Counted from the first letter of the stretch, positions 30,588 through 41,895 are shown. The stretch: DNA of 64,000 bases from Deltaproteobacteria bacterium (GCA_005879315.1 VBLC01000034.1:62001-126000), one strand, 5' to 3'. Numbers and translations: made by a program. Notes: generated by a model from the letters alone, not told the origin.

Positions 30588-31709
30588 ATGGAGCTGCAGA
30601 TCGGGACCGACGAATTCGGACGCGCTCTCTACCGCGCCCAGGGGATCGTCGAGAAGAAAAGCACCATGCCGATTCTCGCCTCGGTGCTCCTGGAAGCGAG
30701 CGAGGAGGGCAAGCTCAAGGCGAGCGCTTTCGACCTGGAGATCGGAGTACAGACCGTTCATCCCGCCGAGGTGCGCAAAGGCGGCTCGGTCGCGCTCAAG
30801 CACAAGGAGCTCTACGACATCGTCCGCGCTCTGCCCGAGAAGGTCCTGGTGCTCAAGCGCGAGGCGAACAACCGCGTCAAGCTGACCAGCGGAGCGGCAG
30901 AGTTCAACATCGTCGGCCAGCCGGCGGAGGACTACCCGCCCTTCCCTCGCTCCGAGAAGGTGAGCTTCACCGCCGTCGATCCGGCGCAACTGCTCGAGAT
31001 GATCGAGAAGACCCAGTTCGCCATTTCCGCCGACGAGACCCGCCACAACCTCAACGGCGTCTTCTTCGAGAACAGCGAAGGCAACGTCCGCATGGTCGCG
31101 ACCGACGGCCATCGGCTGAGCCTCGTGCAGCGCAAGGTAGAGCAGGAATTCAATCTCAAGCGCGGCGTGATCGTTCCGCGCAAGGGCCTCTTCGAGCTGC
31201 GCAGGCTGCTCTCCGAGGAGGCCACCGGCGTCTGTGAGCTGGGCTTCACCGAGACGAGCGGCGTCTTCCGCCGCGGCGACGTCACCATGGTGATGCGGCT
31301 CATCGACGGTATCTTCCCCGACTACATGCAAGTCATTCCCAAAGAGGCCGATCGGACGGTGACCGTCGATCGCCCTCGCCTGCTCGACACACTGAAGCGC
31401 ATGAGCCTGCTCTCCAGCGACCGCTCCACCAACGCAGTGCGGTTCGAATTGCAGGAGGGGACGTTGCGGGTGACGTCGCAGAATCCCGACCTCGGGGATG
31501 CCCGCGAGGAGATCCCGGTCGCCTACAAAGGGACGCCGCTGCAGATCGGCTTCAACGCCCGGTACCTGATGGATGTGCTCCAGGTAGTCGACACGCCGCA
31601 GATGAATGTCGAGCTCTGCGACGAGCTTTCCCCCGGCGTGCTCAAGCCGGCGGGCGATCCCGGCGCCGGCGCGCGCTACACCGCCGTGATCATGCCGATG
31701 CGCATCTGA
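30588..31709 (+). CDS. dnaN: DNA polymerase III beta subunit (sliding clamp)
   Basis: The 373-residue protein has the three repeated clamp domains; recognisable segments include MPILASVLLEASEEGKLKAS, FAISADETRHNLNGVFFE, VATDGHRLSLVQRK and the C-terminal YTAVIMPMRI. As a ring-shaped dimer it tethers the replicative polymerase to DNA. Its stop overlaps the start of the next gene by one base (TGATG), which couples it to a small secreted protein before recF. Confidence 0.97.
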   Translation: MELQIGTDEFGRALYRAQGIVEKKSTMPILASVLLEASEEGKLKASAFDLEIGVQTVHPAEVRKGGSVALKHKELYDIVRALPEKVLVLKREANNRVKLTSGAAEFNIVGQPAEDYPPFPRSEKVSFTAVDPAQLLEMIEKTQFAISADETRHNLNGVFFENSEGNVRMVATDGHRLSLVQRKVEQEFNLKRGVIVPRKGLFELRRLLSEEATGVCELGFTETSGVFRRGDVTMVMRLIDGIFPDYMQVIPKEADRTVTVDRPRLLDTLKRMSLLSSDRSTNAVRFELQEGTLRVTSQNPDLGDAREEIPVAYKGTPLQIGFNARYLMDVLQVVDTPQMNVELCDELSPGVLKPAGDPGAGARYTAVIMPMRI

Positions 31710-32065
31710 TGGCAGTTCTCGTCTCCCTGCTCCTGCTCGCCTCGCCGGCGAAAAAGCTCTCGCGCGAACCGCGCACCGCCGGACTCGGCCACAGCTGCCA
31801 GAAGAGCAGCGAGTGCAAGCACAAGGCGCAGCGCTGCCTGCGCCAATCGGACGCGAACGGCAAGCCCGTCCCGCGCGGCCTCTGTGTTCTGCCTTGCCAG
31901 TCGTTCGAGTCGGGCACGACGCCGGCGAGACCGGGATTCCCGGCCGTCGACGCGAAGACCACGGCGAAGATGCTCAAGACGCCGCCCCCTCCGCGCTGCC
32001 CGCCCAAGTTTCTCTGCCGCTCCGCCGGGGCGGGAGTGCCCATCGACATTTGCGTGAAGCAGTAG
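31709..32065 (+). CDS. small secreted cysteine-rich protein between dnaN and recF
   Basis: I do not recognise a family for this 118-residue protein. A short signal peptide (MAVLVSLLLLASPA) is followed by a chain with eight cysteines (residues 30, 36, 43, 59, 63, 97, 103, 115), enough for four disulfides, and a Pro-rich patch (TPPPPRCPP). The first half (GHSCQKSSECKHKAQRC) resembles small disulfide-rich extracellular modules common in Myxococcota. One-base overlaps with both dnaN (TGATG) and recF (TAGTG) make it part of the replication operon, an unexpected place for an exported protein. Confidence 0.7.
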   Translation: MAVLVSLLLLASPAKKLSREPRTAGLGHSCQKSSECKHKAQRCLRQSDANGKPVPRGLCVLPCQSFESGTTPARPGFPAVDAKTTAKMLKTPPPPRCPPKFLCRSAGAGVPIDICVKQ

Positions 32066-33147
32066 TGCTGCTGAAGAAGGTCGAGACGCGCGCCTTCCGC
32101 AACCTCGCGGACCAGCAGGTCGAGCTCGCGCCTCACACGACCGTCCTCTTCGGGCCGAACGGACAGGGCAAGACGAATTTTCTCGAGGCCTGCTACCTGC
32201 TCTCCACGCTGCGGCCGTTGCGAGCGCAGAAGCTCGTCGAGCTGGTGCGCAGCGGAGAGGAGGCGGCGCGCGTCAGCGGGCAATTTCAATTTCCCGGCGG
32301 GCCGCGCGAGGTGGAGATCGACTTGCGGCCGGGCGGCCGTAGCGCGCGGCTCGACGGCAAGAGCGTGCGCGATCCGGACGAGCTCTTCGGCGGCCTCGCC
32401 ACCGTCTCCTTCACGCCCGACGATCTCGCCGTCGTCAAGGCCGGGCCGGAAGGGCGGAGGAAGCTCCTCGACCGCGCCGTGCAGAACCGCCATCCCGATC
32501 ATTTCGCCGACGCGCGCGATTATCTGCGCGCGCTGCGCTCTCGCAATCACCTCCTCCGCGAGCGGGAGACGGGCGAGGTCCTCGCTTCTTTCGACGAGCC
32601 GGTGGCGCGCCTCGGCGAGAGGCTGCGAGCGAGGAGGATCGAGGTCCTCGAGGAATTGCGGCCCCATGCCGCGCGCGCCTTCGCCGAGGTGGCCCGCGGC
32701 GAAGCAGAGTTGCGCCTCGAGTACGCCCCGGCCGCGGCCGAGTGGCCACTCGCCGAGGCGCTCCAGCGGCGCCTCGCGCGCGATCTCGAGCGCGGCTACA
32801 CGAGCGCCGGCCCGCATGCCGACGATCTGGCGATCTCGCTCGGCGACAAGAGCGCTCGAGCTTATGCGAGCCAAGGCCAGGCGCGCGCTGCCGTGCTGGC
32901 GTTCAAGATCGGCGAAATCGAGAACCTGCGCGGCAAGCAGGGGAGGGCCCCCTTGCTCCTTCTCGACGATGTCTCGAGCGAGCTCGATCCGGAGCGCAAC
33001 GCCTTCCTCATGTCGTACCTCGCGCAATTGCGGGGGCAGGTGGTGCTCACCACCACCGACCCGCGGCTGCTCTCCAAAAGCGCCGCTGCACAGGCGCGAT
33101 TCCACAGCGTTTCCAAGGGCTGGATCGCGGCCGCCGATCCGCCCTGA
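32065..33147 (+). CDS. recF: DNA replication and repair protein RecF
   Basis: The 360-residue SMC-like ATPase has Walker A GPNGQGKTNFLEA near the start, the ABC-type signature region around ASQGQARAAVLAFKIGE and Walker B LLLLDDVSSELDPERN. RecF loads RecA at gapped DNA through RecFOR. GTG 32065 (VLLKKVETRAFRNL) starts exactly at the family N-terminus and overlaps the upstream stop by one base. Confidence 0.96.
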   Translation: MLLKKVETRAFRNLADQQVELAPHTTVLFGPNGQGKTNFLEACYLLSTLRPLRAQKLVELVRSGEEAARVSGQFQFPGGPREVEIDLRPGGRSARLDGKSVRDPDELFGGLATVSFTPDDLAVVKAGPEGRRKLLDRAVQNRHPDHFADARDYLRALRSRNHLLRERETGEVLASFDEPVARLGERLRARRIEVLEELRPHAARAFAEVARGEAELRLEYAPAAAEWPLAEALQRRLARDLERGYTSAGPHADDLAISLGDKSARAYASQGQARAAVLAFKIGEIENLRGKQGRAPLLLLDDVSSELDPERNAFLMSYLAQLRGQVVLTTTDPRLLSKSAAAQARFHSVSKGWIAAADPP

Positions 33148-33187
33148 ATCCAATCTATTTTCAGGCAGATAGACGCGGCCGTTCGCC

Positions 33188-33215
33188 TTGACCGCGACGG
33201 ATTTGGCGTGATACT
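33188..33215 (+). promoter_or_regulatory. putative gyrB promoter
   Basis: TTGACC (33188-33193) is followed by 16 bases and GATACT (33210-33215), 26 bases before the gyrB start, in the 94-base recF-gyrB gap. gyrB may therefore be transcribed on its own as well as from upstream. Motif match only. Confidence 0.4.
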
Positions 33216-33238
33216 TCGACGACCCGATCGAGAGGTGA

Positions 33239-35707
<2,469 letters not shown>

Positions 35708-35718
35708 GAAGCGGCGCT

Positions 35719-36444
35719 CTATCGGGTCGAGTTCCGCATTCCCGGGTACGCGGGCACGAGAGGATCGCGGCCGGGGAGGGAATGCGTGCCGGCGTGGGCT
35801 TCGACGAGCGCCGGCTTGCCCGAATTGGTTCGCAGGATCCTGCCCGCCGTGAGCGCGGTCAGCCACGCAGTCTTTCGATCTTTCGAGACCGCAGCGTAGA
35901 TGGTTCCCGGCTCGTCGCCAGGGAGCGGATCGAGTTGTGGCCCTTCCGCGCCGGAGAGGATGCGCGCGTGCAGCGGAATCGATCGGCCGAGCCGGCGGAA
36001 CCCGGGAGGCGAGATCTGCGCCAAGGCGCCATTGATCTGGCTCGCGTCAGGCGCATAGACGCCGCGGAAATCGCGGTCGAGCTCGTCGGCCGCGGCGCGC
36101 AGACCGGCGAGCAGCGACGGGGACGGGTCGCGCGGAGGCAAAGGCTCAGGCGTGCCCGCTCGCAGGGCCAGGCAAGCCGCGAGCAGCGCGAGAAAAGCGG
36201 CATGCTGCGGAACGCGCGGCCGCCGGCCGAGGGCGACATCGGAGGCGAGCCAGAGCGTGGCCACCGCCACCAGCGCCGCGAGACCCAGCGCGGCCGCGCC
36301 GAAAGGCACCTGCCAGGACAGCGCGGGGCGCAAGATCCCCTGCCCCTCCACCCAGAGCAGCGCAGGGCGCGCGACGAGCCCTTCGCCGATCGCAGCCAGG
36401 CCGGCGTAGACGACGAGATACGCGATGCGCACCACGGCGCGCAT
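35719..36444 (-). CDS. membrane-anchored protein of unknown function
   Basis: The 241-residue protein has three membrane helices in the first 100 residues (about 6-28, 47-68, 82-97) and a soluble C-terminal domain of about 140 residues with the sequence PGTIYAAVSKDRKTAWLTAL. I do not recognise a family. It is divergent from the gene at 36459 with a 14-base gap, and converges on gyrB. Confidence 0.5.
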   Translation of the reverse strand: MRAVVRIAYLVVYAGLAAIGEGLVARPALLWVEGQGILRPALSWQVPFGAAALGLAALVAVATLWLASDVALGRRPRVPQHAAFLALLAACLALRAGTPEPLPPRDPSPSLLAGLRAAADELDRDFRGVYAPDASQINGALAQISPPGFRRLGRSIPLHARILSGAEGPQLDPLPGDEPGTIYAAVSKDRKTAWLTALTAGRILRTNSGKPALVEAHAGTHSLPGRDPLVPAYPGMRNSTR

Positions 36445-36458
36445 GCTACCGTGGCCCC

Positions 36459-37127
36459 GTGCTGCTCGCGCTCCTCCTCGCCGCTCAGGGGGCCAGGCCT
36501 CCAGCGCATCTGGTCGTCCCCAGGTCGCTGCAAGAGGAGCGCGACGGCGCGCCGGAGATTTTTTCCGACCCGCAGCTCCTATCGGCCCTGGGCGACTTCA
36601 AGCCCGAGCCGGGCGCCTGGGCGGAGTACCTCGTGCGCAGCTCCGGCGAACAAGTGCGCGTGCGCATCTCGGTCTTGCCGGAAGCGGCGCCGGAAGGGCG
36701 CTACTGGCTCGAGCTCGACACGGCCTCGCCGGGCGGCCCGCCGGCGGCGGCCAAGTTGCTCCTGCACGGAAGTCCGGCGCGCGCGGAGAACATCGAACGG
36801 CTGCTTCTCTTCATGCCCGGCCAGGCGCCGGTGGAGATCCCCGTCGATCAGTTGCGCGAGGACATGCCGGCGGAGCCAGCAGCGAAGGCGCCGAAGGTCT
36901 CACGCAAGAAGCGCGAGCGCGTCCAGGTGCGCGGTGGAACGTTCGCCGACGCCGAGGCGCTGCAGGTCGGGGACACCCGCCTCTGGCGTTCGGACCGGGT
37001 GCCGCTCTGGGGGCTGATCAAGTCGCGCTCGCCGCGCGCCACGGTCGAGCTGCTCGGCTCGGCTCGCTCCGGCGCGCACAGCGTCTTTCCCGGAGATCAG
37101 GGGAACGGCAGCGAGAGCACGAAATAG
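36459..37127 (+). CDS. exported protein of unknown function
   Basis: The 222-residue protein begins at GTG 36459 with a short hydrophobic signal sequence (MLLALLLAAQGARPPA). The mature part has a beta-rich region (WAEYLVRSSGEQVRVRISVL, EGRYWLELD) and a basic middle (KVSRKKRERVQVRGG). No family is recognised. Its last 31 bases overlap the end of the convergent Tad-like operon, on the opposite strand. Confidence 0.55.
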   Translation: MLLALLLAAQGARPPAHLVVPRSLQEERDGAPEIFSDPQLLSALGDFKPEPGAWAEYLVRSSGEQVRVRISVLPEAAPEGRYWLELDTASPGGPPAAAKLLLHGSPARAENIERLLLFMPGQAPVEIPVDQLREDMPAEPAAKAPKVSRKKRERVQVRGGTFADAEALQVGDTRLWRSDRVPLWGLIKSRSPRATVELLGSARSGAHSVFPGDQGNGSESTK

Positions 37128-37294
37128 AAGCCGCGCACGTGGATGTCGATGAAGTTGATCCCCCGCGACTGCGACTTGAGCAGCCAGTCGACGCCGATGC
37201 CGAGCACGAAGATGAGGATCATCAAGAGCGCCGTCTCGGTGACGGCCTGCCCGCGCTGGCCGCTCCTCCACAGCTTTCGCAGGCGCGCCATCAT
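37097..37294 (-). CDS. small TadE/pilin-like protein, last gene of the Tad-like operon
   Basis: The 65-residue protein has a basic N-terminus, then GQAVTETALLMILIFVLGIG, a type IV prepilin-like start in which Gly is followed by four residues and Glu at +5, and one membrane helix. A short C-terminal tail follows (IHVRGFYFVLSLPFP). It could be a minor pseudopilin. The ATG overlaps the previous stop by four bases, and its 3' end overlaps the convergent gene by 31 bases. Confidence 0.65.
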   Translation of the reverse strand: MMARLRKLWRSGQRGQAVTETALLMILIFVLGIGVDWLLKSQSRGINFIDIHVRGFYFVLSLPFP

Positions 37295-38022
37295 CGCTGC
37301 GCATCTCCTTCGAGAAGATTGACGAACACCGCCGCCCCCGCCTTGTCCTCCAGCGCCTGCAGGGCCACGGAGAGCGAGGCGCCTCGCTTGCTGAAGACGA
37401 GCATGCTCGCCGCCGACTCGCTCTGTTGCCAGCCCTGCGCCGAGAGCGTTTCTCGATAGAAGGCGGCCACCTCAGCCGTCGAGAGCTTCGTCACGAACTG
37501 TCCCGTCTCGGCCCGAGCGGAAGCGTCGTCGGACCGGTAGCCGAGAAAGGCGCGGTTCTCCTCCGGCACCGGGAAGCTCGCCGCCCTCGCCCCGCGCAGA
37601 AGCCGCGGTGCTTTTCGCGGATTGGTAACGCCGATCAGGACCATCGTCTGCCCGTCGGGCTGCGGGACGGCGGTGATGAAGCGCTGCAGCCCGTCGTTGC
37701 GATCGAAGACGGAGACGTGGCCTTGCAGGGTGACCGGCGTGAGGCCGCGGGCGATGAACGCGGCGGCGTAGAAGGCGACGACCCGCTCGGGCGGGTCGGC
37801 CGTGTAGAAGAGCGAAAGCTGCATCGGCTGTCCGTTCACCACCAGCGCGTCACCGACGGCGATCGTTCCCGCGCTGGCGCGTTCGTAGGCGAGCTCGTCC
37901 ACCGCGCGCGACGGCCTCCCCTGCGCGGCGCCGGCGAAGGCGCCCCCGGCCCAGGCGCCGAGGAGCAGCGCGCCGCAAGCGGCGGTGAGCGCCAGGAGCA
38001 ATTTCGCAGCGCGCGCGATCAT
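37291..38022 (-). CDS. exported protein with a duplicated module, in the Tad-like operon
   Basis: The 243-residue protein has a signal anchor (residues 5-30). The rest appears to be two similar halves: PPERVVAFYAAAFIARGLTP and, later, STAEVAAFYRETLSAQGWQQ, each followed by a beta-hairpin segment (HVSVFDRNDGLQRFITAV; SASMLVFSKRGASLSVAL). I do not recognise the family. Its starts and stops overlap both neighbours by four bases, so it belongs to the same transcription unit as the TadE/TadG-like genes. Confidence 0.6.
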   Translation of the reverse strand: MIARAAKLLLALTAACGALLLGAWAGGAFAGAAQGRPSRAVDELAYERASAGTIAVGDALVVNGQPMQLSLFYTADPPERVVAFYAAAFIARGLTPVTLQGHVSVFDRNDGLQRFITAVPQPDGQTMVLIGVTNPRKAPRLLRGARAASFPVPEENRAFLGYRSDDASARAETGQFVTKLSTAEVAAFYRETLSAQGWQQSESAASMLVFSKRGASLSVALQALEDKAGAAVFVNLLEGDAQR

Positions 38023-39338
38023 CTGCAGCTCGGCGGATAGCGCCGCGCCGGATCGGCCTGCTGTGGCGACTGCGACCCGGCGAAGTAATGCCCGCGGCAG
38101 TTGAAGGTCCTGACGTACTCGTTGTTGCTCGAGAGCTGCGCCTTGACGCTCGCCAGCCGGGCCGAGTCGGCCTTGGAATCCGTGCCGCCCGATTCCTTCC
38201 AGTAGACGCTGTTGATCCGGTAGGGGACCGTGTAGCGCGTGCGATCGACGCCGTCGCCCATCGTCGAATAGTTGTCGAGGAGCTTCGGTCCGAGCTGCGA
38301 GGTGAAGACGTCGCCGAGCCGCTGCGAGTCGCAGGCCACGGTGCGCCCCATCCTGTCGCAGTCGTGCGGCGCCCATCGCTCGGCGGGGCGCGCGACCGGC
38401 AGGATGGTGATGGGCCCGCGGTCCTTCCCGTCCATCCGGTCCGCCGAGAAGACCAGCGGCAGCTGGCCGCCCACCAGTGTGCGCATCAGGCCGGAGGAGA
38501 CGATCTCGCCGAGGATGTTGTTGAGCCGCCTGAACCAGGAGGCGCTGGTGAGGCCGAAGAAAGCGATCTTCTTCACCTGCTCGCTCACCTGCGCCTCGAC
38601 CACCGGATAGGTCTTCATCGGGGAGGCCGCCACGTCCGTCGAGCCGCGGTCGAAGGTATAGGGCGCCGGCTTGGGCCAGGCCTTCCAGGTGTCGAAGATG
38701 AGGCGCATGGGCCGCTGCCGCGCAGGGCCGTGGATCAGCGGCGCCTCGAATTTGAAGTTGGTCATCGAGGGCGGATGGTCGAGATCGTTGCCGCCCCGAA
38801 GACCGAGTAGATCTCCGCCTTTCAAGATCGGCGAGACCTGCTCGTCGTGCCGCGCGTGCACCAGCGCGACCGCGGCGAGGGCCTCGCCGTGGACGTTGAA
38901 TCCCTCGCGCGCGGCCTCGGCATCGACGGCTTTGGAGAGGGCGCCGGCGAGGGCGCCCAGCGCGCGCTGCCAGAAGTTGCCGCCCGAGGGGAAACGAGCC
39001 GATCCGCCCATCCCCACTTTGCTCGTCGTCATGTCGACGTCGGCGCGCCAGGCGATGTCGCGCGCCAGCGGGTACATGAGGAGCCCCGTGTACTGGATGT
39101 CGATGGCGCGCGGCGAGCGCAGATCGACGAAGCGCTGCTGCACCTCGCGGTTGATCTGCGCGGGGGGCTTGAAGACCGTGCTCTCCCACAGCGAGTAGCG
39201 GAGCGCCTCGGCCGCCTTGAGCTTGAGGACCATCACGTCGGTGAAGGCAGCCGACCAGTAGAGGATGAGCACCAGGCAGGGAAAGATGATCGCTGCCTCG
39301 ACGAGTGCGCTGCCGCGCTCTGTGGTTCGCGTCTTCAT
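38019..39338 (-). CDS. TadE-like pseudopilin with a large C-terminal domain
   Basis: The 439-residue protein starts with a TadE-type pilin segment, TERGSALVEAAIIFPCLVLI, with Gly followed by four residues and Glu at +5 at the predicted prepilin-peptidase site, and one membrane helix. About 380 residues of unrecognised extracytoplasmic sequence follow, rich in aromatic and charged residues, with Cys residues near the C-terminus (CDRMGRTVACDS; FNCRGHYF; PPSCR). TadE proteins are usually below 200 residues, so this is unusually long. It overlaps its neighbours by one and four bases. Confidence 0.65.
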   Translation of the reverse strand: MKTRTTERGSALVEAAIIFPCLVLILYWSAAFTDVMVLKLKAAEALRYSLWESTVFKPPAQINREVQQRFVDLRSPRAIDIQYTGLLMYPLARDIAWRADVDMTTSKVGMGGSARFPSGGNFWQRALGALAGALSKAVDAEAAREGFNVHGEALAAVALVHARHDEQVSPILKGGDLLGLRGGNDLDHPPSMTNFKFEAPLIHGPARQRPMRLIFDTWKAWPKPAPYTFDRGSTDVAASPMKTYPVVEAQVSEQVKKIAFFGLTSASWFRRLNNILGEIVSSGLMRTLVGGQLPLVFSADRMDGKDRGPITILPVARPAERWAPHDCDRMGRTVACDSQRLGDVFTSQLGPKLLDNYSTMGDGVDRTRYTVPYRINSVYWKESGGTDSKADSARLASVKAQLSSNNEYVRTFNCRGHYFAGSQSPQQADPARRYPPSCR

Positions 39339-40960
39339 CAGTGGCGCAAGAGCTGGCCGAGGAGCGGGATCTTGTTGAGCCCGGTCTTGGCGAAGGCGTT
39401 CGATTCCATCACCGGCATCAGCCGCGCTCCCCAGAGGGGATTGAAGAGATTGGGCATCTCCCTCCACTCGCCGGGCCGATGGTAGTAGACCTGCGCCGCG
39501 GAGAAAGCATTGAGGCCCTTGTGCAGGACCTGGAGGGGCGCGCCCGGAATGCGCGGCCAGTCCTTGTCGGTGTAGCCGAAGTCGGCCGCGCCGCGGCCCG
39601 CGCTCTTGCCGTTCCAGGAGAACTTGCGGCCGTAGTATTTGCTCGCCCCCAGCTCGCGGTTGTAGTCGCGGCCCTCGTAAGCGAGCCCGACCAGCACGTC
39701 GGGCTGGGCGAAGTTGCCCGGCCGGCCGAACGGTCCCGGCTCGGCCGAGCTGCGCGCGCGGGGCGCGAAGTAGACGTACGGAGAAATGAAGAACGGCCGC
39801 GCCGAAGGATTGGGCAGCGTCTGGCGCGCCGATGTCTGCACGGCCTTGAGCACCAGGCTGAAGCCGGGGACGACGAGGTTGACGATGATCTTCTGCCACC
39901 AGCTCGGACTCCACACCTTGAAGTCGGCGTTCTTGTACGGCCTCTCGTACGCGAACATCTGGTCCATCGCGTAGAAGGTGAAGAAGTCGATCCGCCCGCG
40001 CAGCTTGAAGATCTTCCATCCGCAGTTGGCCACGCCCTGGAACTTCTGCCCGCTCCACACCTGGGGCCACGCGTCCCTGGTGCTCGAGGGCGCGAAGGTG
40101 CCCAGCTCGGTGCGCGCCACGTCGCCGATCGCGATGCAGGCGATCTTCCAGCGCCAGTGGCGCGCGAGCGGCGAAGCCGAAGGATTGGAGTAGCGATCGC
40201 CGTACGCCACCCACGGTTGCCGGGCCGAGTTGGCGATCTCCACCATCTGCAGCCTCGCCTGCTGCACGGCGTCTTCCTTGCTGTTGAGGAAGATCTTCGC
40301 CGTCTCGAACGTGTCCTGGGCCATCGTCAGGTGGCCGCGCGCCTGCGAGAAGACCGCCTGGTTGGCGAGCGGGATCAAGTCGGGCCAGATGGCCTGGTAG
40401 GGATGCGCGGCGGAGTCGCCCGAATGCGCCTGCGGCGAGACCGGCCGGCCGAGGCGGGCCCAGACTGCCCACCAGGCTCCTTCCTGCATCGCGTAGAGGA
40501 AGATGTTGGCCGCGGACAGGAGCATGGAAAGACCGGGGACTGGCCCATAGCCCCCGATGGCGATGTCCATGAAGCGGACCAGATATTTCAGGACCTGATC
40601 GACGATCCGGGCCACCACCTGGACGTAAGGCACGAGCTTGAGCACGGTGAGGAGCGGCTTCATTCCGCCGTACATGAAGTGGATCCAGCTGAGGTAGGAG
40701 GTCGCCGCCATCAACGACGCGTAGTGCACCACCATGGCGCGGTTGGTGTAGGCCGTGAAGTTCATCACCCGCCCCTCGACGGCCGCCTCGGAGTACGCGG
40801 CGGAGTCGGCGGCGGCCTGCAGCTGCACCTTGTCGTAGACGGCGCGGCCCAGATTCACGGTGCCGAGCACGCAGAGCATCAAGACCAGCCCGAAGAGCGC
40901 GGCCAGGACCAGCGTCTGGCCCTCCTCGCTCTCCTTCAGCTGGCGCAGCCGGAGGATCAT
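39338..40960 (-). CDS. TadG-like (putative Flp pilus-assembly) protein
   Basis: The 540-residue protein begins with a Tad/TadG-type helix (EEGQTLVLAALFGLVLMLCV, then LGRAVYDKVQLQAAADSAAY), the hallmark of Flp-assembly TadE/G-like proteins (PF13400). The remaining 470 residues have several hydrophobic or amphipathic stretches (about residues 80-185) and no von Willebrand domain that I can see, although many TadG proteins carry one. It is the largest gene of the operon and overlaps both neighbours by one base (TGATG). Confidence 0.7.
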   Translation of the reverse strand: MILRLRQLKESEEGQTLVLAALFGLVLMLCVLGTVNLGRAVYDKVQLQAAADSAAYSEAAVEGRVMNFTAYTNRAMVVHYASLMAATSYLSWIHFMYGGMKPLLTVLKLVPYVQVVARIVDQVLKYLVRFMDIAIGGYGPVPGLSMLLSAANIFLYAMQEGAWWAVWARLGRPVSPQAHSGDSAAHPYQAIWPDLIPLANQAVFSQARGHLTMAQDTFETAKIFLNSKEDAVQQARLQMVEIANSARQPWVAYGDRYSNPSASPLARHWRWKIACIAIGDVARTELGTFAPSSTRDAWPQVWSGQKFQGVANCGWKIFKLRGRIDFFTFYAMDQMFAYERPYKNADFKVWSPSWWQKIIVNLVVPGFSLVLKAVQTSARQTLPNPSARPFFISPYVYFAPRARSSAEPGPFGRPGNFAQPDVLVGLAYEGRDYNRELGASKYYGRKFSWNGKSAGRGAADFGYTDKDWPRIPGAPLQVLHKGLNAFSAAQVYYHRPGEWREMPNLFNPLWGARLMPVMESNAFAKTGLNKIPLLGQLLRH

Positions 40961-41739
40961 CAGCGCGCCCACCGCAAGTACGGATTGGACTGCATCCGCA
41001 TCGTGTACCAGGCCTCGACCGGCAGGAAGACGCGGCCCGCGGCGGCCGCGGCGACGAGCCCGCCAAGAGGAATTCCTTCCGGCGTTCCGTCCGCGACGGT
41101 GCGGCCGGCGGCGATGGCGCGCGAGATGGCGACGGCGTCGGGCCCCTTCTGCGTTCCCAGGCGCGGCGAGGTCCAGTCCCAGCCGCGCCAGCGCGCGAGC
41201 AGGCCGCCCTTCGACGCCATCCAGATGGTCTGGATGAGCCGGTTGGCGAAGGGCACGTGCATCTCGTAGAGGTAGCGGACTTGCAGCGAGAGCAGCGTCG
41301 CGTCGGAGGCGGCGGGGCGGACGTCGTCGAAGTCCATCTCCTGCCCGTTGAGGTGCTGGCCGAGGCGGGCGAAATCGGCCTTGAGCGGATTCCAGACATA
41401 GACGCGCACTTGCGAGAGCCCGAAAGGCCGCAGCACCAGATCCTGTGCTTTGAACTTCGCCATCGTCTTGAACAGCTCGCCGAAGGAATCGGTGCGCCCG
41501 AAGGTCGGCAGCACGGCGAGCGCCGCGGCGTCGTGCATCGGCCCGTCGAAGCCGTTGCTCGAGCCGTTGTTGCCGTTCATGACGATGCCGGTGCGCGCCG
41601 CGGCGAACGCGGCGTACTCGCACATGATGCGCGCCTGCTGGAGCTGGGTGAGCTGGATGGCCAGCAGCAGAAGAAAGATGATCGCGGGCAAGACGATGGC
41701 GGCTTCGACGACCGCCTGACCCGCTTCCCCCCGGCGCAT
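40960..41739 (-). CDS. TadE-like pseudopilin, first gene of the Tad-like operon
   Basis: The 259-residue protein begins MRRGEAGQAVVEAAIVLPAI, a TadE-type start with Gly followed by four residues and Glu at +5 at the predicted cleavage point, then one membrane helix (to about residue 32) and an extracytoplasmic domain of about 220 residues with few recognisable motifs. It opens the overlapping five-gene operon that runs to 37097. It is divergent from tRNA-Gln with an 82-base gap. Confidence 0.72.
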   Translation of the reverse strand: MRRGEAGQAVVEAAIVLPAIIFLLLLAIQLTQLQQARIMCEYAAFAAARTGIVMNGNNGSSNGFDGPMHDAAALAVLPTFGRTDSFGELFKTMAKFKAQDLVLRPFGLSQVRVYVWNPLKADFARLGQHLNGQEMDFDDVRPAASDATLLSLQVRYLYEMHVPFANRLIQTIWMASKGGLLARWRGWDWTSPRLGTQKGPDAVAISRAIAAGRTVADGTPEGIPLGGLVAAAAAGRVFLPVEAWYTMRMQSNPYLRWAR

Positions 41740-41821
41740 GCGACGATTGTAGATCGTGCGTGCGCCGCACTCATCGGTCGATCGGACGCGCCGGGCGCGC
41801 TGCGTTAGGATGTCGCCCGGC

Positions 41822-41895
41822 TGGGGCGTCGTCTAACGGCAGGACAGGGGCCTTTGAAGCCTCGAATCTAGGTTCGATTCCTAGCGCCCCAACCA
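41822..41895 (+). tRNA. tRNA-Gln (anticodon TTG)
   Basis: The 74-base sequence folds as a tRNA: acceptor stem TGGGGCG/CGCCCCA, anticodon stem GGGGC/GCCTC around loop CTTTGAA with anticodon TTG, T arm CTAGG-TTCGATT-CCTAG, discriminator A and an encoded CCA end. The T-G-G-G-G start is typical of tRNA-Gln. A possible -10 box TAGGAT lies at 41806-41811. It stands alone between the Tad-like operon and ychF. Confidence 0.95.
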
